A stretch of DNA of 64,000 nucleotides, taken from NCBI RefSeq assembly GCF_000143415.4, contig NW_003314268.1, positions 902,692-966,691 on the forward strand, in the 5' to 3' direction. The position numbers and the translations under genes were made by a program. This DNA comes from Selaginella moellendorffii. Taxonomy: Eukaryota > Streptophyta > Lycopodiopsida > Selaginellales > Selaginellaceae. A model generated the notes under the pieces. It was not told where the DNA came from. It worked only from the letters and a program-made list of their open reading frames with translations, and did not search any database. Of this stretch, positions 54,413-64,000 are shown piece by piece (within the stretch, counting starts at the first letter, position 1; the number at the start of each line of letters is the position of its first letter).

Positions 54413-57400
54413 TGTTATGAGCTATTCCTGGCTCATAACTAGTACGGATGTAGGACTACAGGGGATCCATATGAGATATATATGATTGGCACAAAGGGGG
54501 AGCCTTGAGCCTTTTCTTTCCTCTTCTCTTGTTTCTCATGTGATTCACTCATTAATGGATCACATCCTTTTTTATTGGATTCACATCCTAACATTTGGTA
54601 TCAGAGCATTGATCAGGACCTTGGCAAAGATCATCCGGGATATTGCATCATGGGAGAGAGGATTGGTCCACGTCCTTAGCATGCCTGATCTAGGGTACAG
54701 ATGTCTCAGCAAGGCATCTGACAGGAGGTGATCGCGATGGCAATCTAGGTTGTCATGGGCGATCTGGGCTTGGGCGAGAGGGAGGCGCCGGAGAGAAGCA
54801 ATGCCACCATGGAACAAGGGGAAAAAGGAGGTGAAATCTTCCCCTTCAGCCGATGGAGAATCCAGCAATGTAGGAGGTGGTTGATCCATTGAATTCACCA
54901 CAGGTAGTGCTGAGCTGGTTGGTGAGTTGAGGGAGGTGTTGTAGTCTTTTATGCCGTGCTATGTGACAAATCATCAGTAGGACTTGGAGAGGTTCCAACA
55001 ACTGCAGCGTACCTTGGCCATCATTGAGCACAATCAGGCCACTATGGGTGGCAAGATAGAGGAGCTGGGAGAGCAGTGGCGGGTTTTGGCAGAGAAGCAA
55101 GAGCAGATGGGGTCTAGGGTCAAGGGCCGAAGAGACCCTGATCTGAAAGACATCGTGCACCAGTTTTTTTACGAAGATTGGTTACAAGATTCGAGTCCTG
55201 AGTTACCCCCAATGGATGATCAACCTTGGTATGATGACTTGCTGGAGAAGATGAAGTTGCCACTTCCAAGGGGATACTCGGGAGGGGTCTAGGGATGGGG
55301 TCATGGTGGCAGGATCGGGAGAAGCTCAATATACCTGAGTATGATGGCACAAATGATCGATTAAGACTTCAAGATTGGATAAGGTTCCCTTTGCGTCAAT
55401 CTTTTTGAAGGATCTGGTTTCATAACTTGGAACGAGCTTGCATATTCCCAAACTGGGAACAGTTCAAAGTCTTGATCACTGACACTTTCATCTTGATCCT
55501 AGTTTTGGAGCTGCCCTTCAACAAGTTGTGCGACCTTCGCTATGACTAGCAACATCAAACTCTCTAGGCATTCAATACAGGATGGTTACGGGCCAGATAT
55601 GAGGTAGTGGGAGTTTTAGACGAGATTCTGGCCTAGCGTCACATAGCAGCGCTGCCTTCATCAATGGCAGGTGATGTTGCTCAAACCAAGCCAGTTTCTG
55701 TGTGTCAGGCAATGGTGGCAGCATTGAATGCAGACCAGCGGTTTCATGAATGGGAGTCTCGATTGCGTCGTCCTGATATAAGTAGGCCTCATTGTCAGGA
55801 TTTTCCAGCTGCATCACCAACTCCAACGCCGACAATGTTGCCGACAGTGAACAGTGATAAGGAACGCAAGCCTTGGCAAGATCTATCCACTCAAAAGCGG
55901 GCCAAACGCTCAGAGGATTTGAAGATGGGCAAATGCTTTGATTGTGAGCAGAAATGGACACGAGGCCACCATTTGGTTTGTCCATCTCGGAAGGGTGCTA
56001 CAGTTCCCAAGGCAAAGGACATTTTTGCGAGGCTGCTTCTAGGGAATTTGTTCCAGTCGACATAGACATGGTTGATGAGGGCGAGGAGATCTTTGTTGGG
56101 AATCAGGGAACAACAGCCCAGGCTCGGAGGACCTTGACAGCTCAGGTGGCAAGGCATTTATCTCCTACTCAGCATATTTTGGAAAGACTGGTCTGCAGTG
56201 CTTCCGGGTGCGGGGAACAATTAATGGCAGAGTGGCATTCGGCCTGGTTGACTTTGGCGCCTCACACACGTTTGTGAATCGGTGGAGTTTATCACAATTG
56301 AAGCTCCTCCCGTTGCACACCAACAGTCTTTTGAATGTTGAGATTGCAGATGGAGGGATGGTGAAATCATCTCAAGTGGTGGATTGTGCATTTGTGGTTG
56401 GGGAGTACACAGTGAAGGGTTGGTTTCATGTGTTGGATATGGGCACAGTGGATGTAGTCATCGGGGTGGAGACTCTCCAGTAGCTTGGGGATATCATGGT
56501 GAACTTCCAAGAGCAACACCTCAGCTTCAATAACAATGGCAAGAGGGTCACTTGGGCTGGTATTGAGGTTCCCCAGGAATTCCCAATGGTGTCTTATGCC
56601 CAGTGTGCTTGGATGTGCCGGAAGGGCACAATTGTCGTACCTGTTGAAGCTGGAGACCAAACAGGAGGGTTGCAAAAGGCTAAGAGAGATGAGGCAATGC
56701 AGTGCAGAGTGGCTGCTAGCAAGAATTCAGTTGCTCAGTAGGAGGAGTTTCATGAGCTTCAATAAGATATTCTCAGGTTGACAATTCCAAGGGATTTTCG
56801 TAAGGTTCTCCTCCGTCATCTACCAGTTTTCAACCACCAAATTTCCTTGTTGGTGTCATCTAGAACAGGTGTGGAACATTCCATCATCCTAGAGGGCAAC
56901 TCCATTCCAGTTACTTGTCCATTTTTGAGATTATCATGGGAGGAACGTCAAGAGGTTGACAGGATGATAAATGAGCTTCTCCAGCAAGGACTAATAGAGC
57001 TGAGTTCTAGTCCATTTGCTGCACCCATTTTTCTGGTTTTGAAAAAAGATGGCAGTTGGCGACTGTGTGTGGACTATAGAGCACTGAACAGAATCACAAT
57101 TAAAAACAGGTTTCCTATCCCGAGGGTGGAGGAATTGATGGATGAGCTTGGGGGAGCCTGTTTCTTCACAAAGCTGGATTTGAGATCAGGATATTATCAA
57201 ATCGATATGGTGGAACGTGATCGTCACAAAACTGCATTCAAGACACACAGGGGTCTTTTCTAGTTTAAGGTGATGCCCTTTGGGCTCACAAATGCACAGG
57301 CCACATTTCAAGCTGCCATGAACAAGGTGTTGGGAAGGTTCTTGCTCAACTTTGTGGTGGTGTTCTTTGATGACATCTTGATCTTCAGCCGAACTTGGAA

Positions 57401-57547
57401 GCTGCACCTCAGTCATGTGGAACAAGTCTTGCAAGCGTTGGAGGAAGCAAGAGTAGTGTGCAAGCTCGCAAAGTGTTCTTTTGGTGCTGTGGAAGTGGAC
57501 AACCTGGGATTTGGGAGGTGGCAAAGGGCTGGATTCACATCCTAACA
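54413..57547 (+). mobile_element. Ty3/gypsy deletion derivative with perfect target duplication
   Basis: The 5' LTR is 54413-54593 (181 bp, TGTTATGAG...CCTAACA), followed by an initiator-Met type primer site TGGTATCAGAGC (54596-54607). CAGGT flanks both ends (54408-54412 and 57548-57552). The interior has broken gag (54984-55292; CFDCEQKWTRGHHLVC near 55930), a protease-like region (LVDFGASHTFV near 56230, with DFGA where DTG/DSG is usual), and reverse transcriptase (56778-57480: KLDLRSGYYQIDM, a stop at 57262, then FFDDILIFS). After the RT the sequence joins directly to the last 17 bp of the LTR (57531-57547). RNase H, integrase and most of the 3' LTR are missing, so the deletion came after or during insertion. 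Confidence 0.88.
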
Positions 57548-59399
57548 CAGGTACTCCACTTGGATAGACTCCTAGATTTGTATGATCTAGCAAGCTGACA
57601 GACTGTGTAGCCATTCCTCCAGAGACTGATGATGCTTGAACATATCCAGAACGATTTGGCAACTTGGCTTGCTTAAACTATGATGCCAAAGTGATTGCTC
57701 TGTCAAGATCAGCTAGTTCATGGCATCACACATAGCTCGTCACTCACTCGTTGACAGAATCCTGTAAGGCTAAAAAGCATTTAAAAATGCAATCTTCAAA
57801 TCATCCCAAGTGAAAGTTGCTCTTGCCACCACTGCTGCATACCACTCTGCAGGAACATCCTTCAACATCACTGGAAAAATTCTTTGCCACAAAGTTTGCT
57901 CACTATTTGCTGTGCTCATGTTCTCAAATGTGGTGACATGCTCTTCAAGGTCACCAAATGTCACATATGTGGGATACTTCATCCAGCTAGCAACTGCTAG
58001 TGGTGGTATTGCTGTCATCATGATAACTGATTGCTGCTGTTGGTGTTGTGGTGAACTTTGGTAAATTCCCCACTCTTCTTCCTCGGTCTGCCGACTTTTG
58101 TGGTGTTTTTTCTGAAGAAGACTCTGAATCATTTTGCTGGCACTTCTTAAATCTTGCTTCTCTATCTTTTGTCTGTTTTTCTGATTTCTCCCTTCTAAGA
58201 ATATTCTCTATGGCTTTTTCTACTTGTTCTTGTTGTCGTCTCTGGCCATGCATGCACAAGCTACTACTTTACAGCTGAAGTCTGGCCTTCCATGCTCAGC
58301 TTCAATGCTCATGAACACAGCTCCTGACTAACACACCAAACAAGACAACTAGAATTAATTAAATACTCCAAAAGCTGCATAGGAACAAAAGCTTCTATTC
58401 CTCTAACAATTCAGCCAAGACTTAGGCTAGCAGCCTAATCCACTCTTGCCTATAGTGCAGGAACATTGTACTCACTCCCTGCTCACCGAATAACCTTGCT
58501 TGCTCTGCACGTCACTGCACTCAAATACACTGCATCACCACATCGTCTCTACATTGTAATCCATTGTTTTGCCTCTTTGACTCATGCCAAGCTCCACTTG
58601 TCATTCTCCTCCCGTCCCTAACTTTTCTTAACTTCCTTTCCTCTTGTCACGAACTCTTGGAATATCCTTCTTTTGAATATTCTCTAGAATCTTGACACTT
58701 CTCCACTTCAACTCTCAAAAAACAGAAGAAAGTGCCAATGTTTTATCACTGACAAATAGAAGGTCATGTCATCCATTGTGCCTTATGATGTCCAAATCCA
58801 AGGTTGAACTCAAGTGGCAAAGCCAACTTAGATTTCATAAAGACTCTCCAATATATGTGAAGAAAACCTGAAGTTGTCTCATGAGCTAAAAGGTAAATAC
58901 CTTTTAGCAAATTTGTTAAAATAAATAAAACGATAGACAACTTGCCTATTTAGAATTGTATCTTTCATAGCAGTGGGGATGTGAGGTAGACAGAACATGA
59001 TAAACTTTTTTAGCTACTGAGTTTTGATTAACTTTAATTTTCTCACTAGATTTTTCAGCCATCATCCATTTGAAGAAGTTGGTAGAACCTTGTAAATTTC
59101 TTGAACAACATCATTGAGAAAGTCTGTGAAAATGGAATAAGTAGGCAAAGAAGATATAGAAAGAATAAAGTTTATAATAGACTTTATAAAGTTTTTTTGT
59201 GAAGTTTCATGAGATGGTGCATGATATTGTTGACCATGTTTAGCTGGAGATCAAAGCATTATAAGTCATTAAAGAGCCCTTACTTGATAATTACTGGATA
59301 AAAAAGCCCTTCCTATTTATTCCTTAAGATTCTAAAGATTTATAGTGATAGTATATTCTAACCCCATGCACTACAAAAATAAACACTATTTAATTATTA
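57548..59399 (-). mobile_element. Minus-strand gypsy gag remnant and flanking AT-rich DNA
   Basis: 57770-58132 encodes, on the minus strand, a gag-type frame (WMKYPTYVTFGDLEEHVTTF, PAEWYAAVVARATFTWDDLK) followed by a stop. 58130-58260 continues as a charged Gln/Glu/Lys stretch. This is the host into which the 54413 element inserted, since its other half is at 54220-54402. 58280-58740 may be its leader or LTR, but no second LTR was found. 58800-59399 has nothing recognisable. Confidence 0.6.
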
Positions 59400-59575
59400 C
59401 AGCTACAATCTCATTTCTTTGTTTTTTCTGTTTAGTAAACTCACGCTGTAGGTTAGAAAGTTGTTTGAGCTCAATTAGTATATACTAATACTTAGTTCTA
59501 TAGCCAGTTTGATCCAAAGTCAAATATTTGAGAGACAAGATAATGTAAACATCTTTTGGGATGTATTAGGGTGGT
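59400..59575 (-). pseudogene. Decayed LRR fragment near copy B
   Basis: On the minus strand 'atcccaaaagatgtttac' begins a stretch reading IPKDVY and LSLKYL, matching the LRR fragment at 37295-37456 but with indels and AT enrichment. The shared 'tctcatttctttgt' lies at its low-coordinate end. Confidence 0.6.
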
Positions 59576-61392
59576 GGTGGTAGATATACCTAGAATATAC
59601 TTAAATATTCTAGGATATTCTACTATCTAAAGAGTATTATTTATTCTTTATAAAACATGTTTATAATTTATAAACCCTCCTACATACTTCCTAGTATATT
59701 CTTATTTATTCTACCATCTAATGGTTGATATGCAATAAGGTTAATCTTGATTTATAAACTATAAACATAATTATAATTATTAATCAATTGAATTATTTAA
59801 TAATACTAAATAGCAATGACACTACTATTAAGCAGATCAAATGTTGCTACGTGCAAGGCACAACAAATTATATTTCTATAGGGTGTTGCCAAGTCACAGT
59901 AGAAACCTATAATAATAAAGAGAAGTTGCCAAACCTTTTGGATTGTCAAATCCTAACTGTCAAAGAGTCATTTTATAACCATGTCTTAGTGAATAATTGT
60001 GTTGATGAGGTTGCCAATTGCACAGGCCAAGAGAAGAAATCATGCATGTTGACTAAATTCTAAAGCATTGACATAACCTTTTGCACTTTGCCCTCTGCCA
60101 TCAAGTTGTATCCTACAGTGGAGACTCACTTGAGAGTGGTGATTCACGCTGCACCTTCTTCTCTAGGGTTATGATTTCACTGTGCAAAACACCTAATTGC
60201 AAATGCTAGGTTTGCATATCTTTGATTTTCTTGTTGGATTGCTTCTAGAGTGCCATGATTCATAGCTCCCCAATCTCTTTATTGCCACCAGCATGCTCTC
60301 ATGGGATTCCAGGGTTTCTCTACAGGTGTGCAGCAGCATCATGGGTGAAAGGGTGAAGCTAAGCACCAAGATAATATCTATGCTTGAGAAAATCAATAGT
60401 GTCAAGTCGATCAAGTCAATGGTGTTTCAGTTCCCACAATGCTCAAGCTTGTCAAAGGGCCACTCCAAAAGGCTGGTTTCAAGCTCAAGATTGGCATGAG
60501 CGGCAGCAAGAGGAGTGGCTCACTAACTGTTCTTCTCAACCTTAAGGTCACTGGAGTGTTATGGCATCCAGAACGTTTTCGTGATGGATCAATCCTTGGT
60601 AGAATCTGCAAGCCATGGTTTGAGTTCACACTTGAGGTAACTTCCAAGGCTTAAAGTTCATGTTTATTCAAACTCTTAGGAAATGGCTAAATAATTTGAT
60701 TTTCTGATGTGATTCCAAGCTCCAAACAAAGTTATAGTGACATGTTTGTAAGTTGATTGTCAAATTGCTCACATAAATGCATGTACTGTAGACCTGGCTG
60801 TGATTAACTCAGCTTTAATCAGCTACTTAATTTAGGACCTTTCTATGATAGGGACTCTAATTTGGGGTCTAAAAACCATGTAGAATATCATCCAAACAAT
60901 TTCTCTTTGCAGCAGCAAACTAAACAGATGTAGAGACAGTGAAAGTCTTAATGCTTGATAAAATGGAATGTAATTACTTTCCTTTCCCAGAATGAGTGAT
61001 TCCAACTTAGGTTTTGCAAGCCTGGATACTAAAATCCTATCGATTTGATTTCCTTTGTCTTTCAAACTTTTATGTGGCTAGATCCAGACATTCATAAGCA
61101 CACTTCCAGCCAAAGTGTCTTGTAGCATTGTAGGAGGTAATTGATTTTATAATGTTTAGTCTATGTGTTTGTAATGGGATTTTGTAGTTATATAGATGGC
61201 TTCTAGGATCTGATAGTTTCCTACATGTTTATGGTTACTTCCTCAAATACAACAATTGCTATTTTGATACTATTCCAACTTAATTTTTTAAAAACTATAA
61301 AGTCCAGATTGCATATTGCTAATCTATACATTAATGTGAAATACATTTAGTTAAGGGTTAGGGCATTAAAGGCATTTTGCAAAGGGCAAGCT
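59576..61392. other. AT-rich spacer with one unrecognised short frame
   Basis: A plus-strand frame at 60439-60654 (71 residues, including KAGFKLKIGMSGSKRSG and LWHPERFRDGSILGRI) looks more protein-like than its surroundings but matches no family I know and may be a retroelement or gene fragment. The rest is AT-rich with no support for genes. This stretch separates the decayed LRR fragment from copy B; in the copy A unit the two are under 100 bp apart. Confidence 0.4.
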
Positions 61393-63054
61393 ATGGCGCG
61401 AACAGAGCAGGAGCGCTGTGGATGCGTCACAGGTTTGTGGTCTCTCTTCCGACCAAAAAAGGCACACAAGGGCGACAACAAGGTCCACCCGGAAGCCATG
61501 GACGCGGCGGCCTGGAAGCTGAAGGTCCAAGATCGTGTCTGTGAGGCTGTCTCGGGAGAAGCCGCCTTGAAGTTGAAGGAACTCAGGCGCGAGGTGAAAA
61601 TCGTCTTAGAAGCGATACGACAGGAGCGAGGGCACAAGGAGCCGATCAAGCCGGAACAAGAGGAGGAGGACGAAGAGGAGAATCAAGAGAAGAAAGAGAA
61701 GAAAGCCGAGCAGGTGAGCGAGGAGGAGAAAGAAGCCGATCAGATGAAGCCGATGAAGCTGGAACAAGAGGAGGAAAACGAAGCCGAGAAGCAGCTGAAG
61801 GAGGAGGAGCAAGAGAAGAAAGCTGAGCAGCTGAGCGAGGAGGAGCAGGAGAAAGAAGCCGATGAGACGAAGGAACTCAGGCGCGAGGTGAAACAGGAGC
61901 AAGGTCACAAGGAGCAGCCGCAGCTGGAACGAGAGGAGAAGAATCAGCCGAATCAGCCGATCAAGCCAATCAAGCCGATGAAGCAAGAGCAGGAACAGGA
62001 GGAGGAGCAGCGGATGAAGCCGATGAAGCAGCAGCTGGAACAAGAGGAGGAGCAGACGATCAAGCCGATCAAGCAGCCTCTGGAACGGGAAGACGATCAA
62101 GAGAAGATGAAGCAGCAGGAGAATGACAAGCCCAAGCAGGAGGAGCAGCGACCCAAGCCAATTCTACTGCCAGCCGGGGATCGTCGTCCAGGTATGGTTC
62201 CTTTTGCTTCTCGCATTCTTCTTCTACTGTGACTCACGATGGCCTTCTGGACTTGCAGGTTCTAGGCCGAAGATGGTTCGCTTCTCTTCCTCAGCGGAGG
62301 ACATTCTTCCCGACGGCACCCGACGGCGGAGTGAAACCCATCTTAGCGATGGCCGAGGGGGATATGTTGAGTTCGCGTATCTCGAAGCTTTCCACAAGGC
62401 AAACCGGTGGCTAAACCAGAGGGGAAAAACCGAGAAGAAGATCCGCAGCTTGGAAGAGGAAAAGCGCGAAGAAACAGAAGAGGAAAAGTACGAGGAAAAG
62501 TCTTGGAGTGTTAGCGCGCTCCGGATTCTGATCAGACTCACCGAGCAGCTTTACGAGGAGCTCAACGGCAAATCCAGCGACCGAGAGAGGATCAAGCGAG
62601 CGCGGAAGATGATGAGGCTCCAGAAAATGCTGGATAGGATCCCGAGTGAGAGGAAACCGTGGAAGAAGCTTCAGTCCGGCAAGGTGGTCTTCGTGAAGGA
62701 GGCAAAAGAACTATATGATCGTGCGGGGAGAGATTTTGTTGCCGAATTCAAGAGGAGACAGGTAAGTTTGATATACCTTCCAGATTCCAGATGGCCGTTT
62801 GCTAATAACTTCGGTGTTTGTTGTAGAGAGCTGGAGTGAATGATGAGTGTTTGTTTTGTCGGAACCATGATGGCGAGAAGATGATCGGCCGGGCTGGGGT
62901 GAACTCTAAGACGACTAGACCCTGGATTTACCTGAGAAGAGAACACGAGCAAACTGTTCTAAGCACGTCAAAGAAACAAGAAATGAAGTTGGCTCCGAGC
63001 TCGAGAAGTTGGCTGCAAGGATTGGTCAACTGGAGGCTAGTGCTCGGACTCTAG
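61393..63054 (+). CDS. Unknown K/E/Q-rich family, copy B
   Basis: Three exons (61393-62191, 62259-62761, 62827-63054) give 509 residues, nearly identical to copy A in sequence, exon boundaries and the 80-odd bp before the start. Length differences in exon 1 are all multiples of three: B lacks AMD near residue 56 and has a shorter Glu/Lys-rich block, so the frame is preserved through indels. Exons 2 are the same length and differ by only a few bases (for example SGK for SGE). The conserved domain is as in A. Preserved splicing and in-frame indels favour a real gene or very recent duplication. Function unknown; a coiled-coil scaffold is a guess from composition only. Confidence 0.65.
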
Positions 63055-64000
63055 CATCGGAGAAGCTAACTCTCAAGAGTCAAATCCAGAAGTTGGATCT
63101 CCAAGCAAGTTGAGCAGTGGCCACTAAAGCTATAGATCAGTTAAGTCGAGAGAAGATCGACCTTCTCGAGGATTCGACTCCAAAGTTTCACAGCTGTCCA
63201 AGACGTGAAAGCAGCGGGTGACAACCGTGTCTCGGGGCTCCAGGCTGAGAAGTCCATCACACTTCGGGCGTCTAAACAGGCCAGCGACCAGCCTCCACAC
63301 TCTTCTAAGTCAAGAGAAGATCAATGGATCAAGTTGAACTACACTCTACAGTGTCTGGAGCAAGCAGAGATCTATCTTATCAGCTTTCCAGTGGACGGAG
63401 ATGATTCAGGAGTGCCTGCTGCGGTAAGGCTGTTCATGATAGTAGTGAGGAACGACGTAAACCAGTGTCAGATGGCTGCAAGATGGCGAGAAGACGATAT
63501 AGCTGAGGCTGCTCGTGACTGGGGTTTCGGATGGCTGCGGAGACTATAAGACAGACTACGCTAGACGTTCTCTGTCATCTGGTGGAATGAGGGAAGTGTT
63601 CGGACAGGAGTTCTTGAAGGAGAAGCCCCAGGGGATAATGGCTGACGGAGTCGAATCCGTTGCACGAGGTGGAGCTCTCGGCGAGAGCACGTCGAAAAGA
63701 GGATGGCGGAGTTTGGAAGTGCAAAGGCGAGGCTGGAGAAGCAAGTAACTGGCAGCTGATGGAGAGGATCACGGGACTCGAGGGGCTGGAGGAGAGAGAG
63801 ACGTGCCAGATGCAAAGCAAAGCTTTGGGCGAGGAGCTCCGAAGGATGAAGAAGACAAGCCGAGGAGAACCGATGAGAGAGCACATGGAGCGCCGAGCTC
63901 CAGAGGTTTGGCGGATTAGATGGACGCTACATGCGACAAGAAGGAGCATCTGGCTTCGCAGGAAGCTGTACAGCGAGATGAAGGAAAAGATGAGATGCCA
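63055..64000 (+). repeat. Decayed coiled-coil-like repeat DNA downstream of copy B
   Basis: Collinear with 39254-40480 downstream of copy A. It includes about 100 bp near 63510-63610 that A lacks. It continues past the window end, so the right boundary of the duplication is not seen. Confidence 0.6.

Noticed and set aside
1-64000. CRISPR arrays, bacterial operons or prophage-like systems
   Set aside because: The window is plant nuclear DNA with spliceosomal introns; the regular exon array at 7552-8145 mimics a repeat-spacer layout but its spacers are introns and its repeats are exons.

Overview
This is a eukaryotic nuclear window, almost certainly from a vascular plant. The very short introns (mostly 45-75 nt), tightly packed genes and gene content (SCARECROW-type GRAS factor, PLS-class PPR protein, GT61 enzyme, plant-type SERINC, REV1) fit a lycophyte such as Selaginella moellendorffii; the species name is inference. 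Gene models were assembled by hand from splice signals. All of the multi-exon models for recognised families keep frame across every junction, but none has transcript support here.

Layout. 1-5.2 kb is AT-rich, decayed retrotransposon sequence with one complete Cassandra-type TRIM element (LTRs carrying a 5S rRNA-derived segment). 5.2-31 kb is a gene island: an AIPP2-like PHD/SPOC/RS chromatin protein with a tandem array of 51-nt exons; SERINC; RNase H2 subunit A; a small unknown protein; a SCARECROW-like GRAS protein; a DUF6816-like plastid protein head-to-head with the translesion polymerase REV1; a GT61 glycosyltransferase; an AT-rich ORF with a bulb-lectin domain; a two-DTG retropepsin-like protease; and a PPR protein. 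31-33.3 kb holds gene debris: a P450 fragment and a chimera of protease and PPR pieces.

33.8-41.5 kb is a large imperfect inverted repeat around divergent members (C on minus, A on plus) of an unrecognised K/E/Q-rich gene family, with an LRR fragment between them. A third copy (B), nearly identical to A, runs from 61.3 kb to the window end. 43.4-49.0 kb is a young Ty3/gypsy element with 155-bp LTRs; a Cassandra TRIM has inserted into the 3' end of its pol frame. 49-61 kb is layered older retroelements: a decayed gypsy copy with a nested reverse-strand Cassandra and another repeat, a gypsy deletion derivative with a perfect 5-bp target duplication, and gag fragments on both strands.

How it works together. 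The genes are mostly housekeeping, regulatory or genome-maintenance genes and do not form an operon-like system. Two DNA-maintenance genes occur (RNase H2A removes ribonucleotides from DNA; REV1 bypasses lesions), as does a probable reader of repressive chromatin (AIPP2-like). The features most worth following are the micro-exon array, the 5S-bearing TRIM elements, the duplicated unknown family and the AT-rich lectin ORF.
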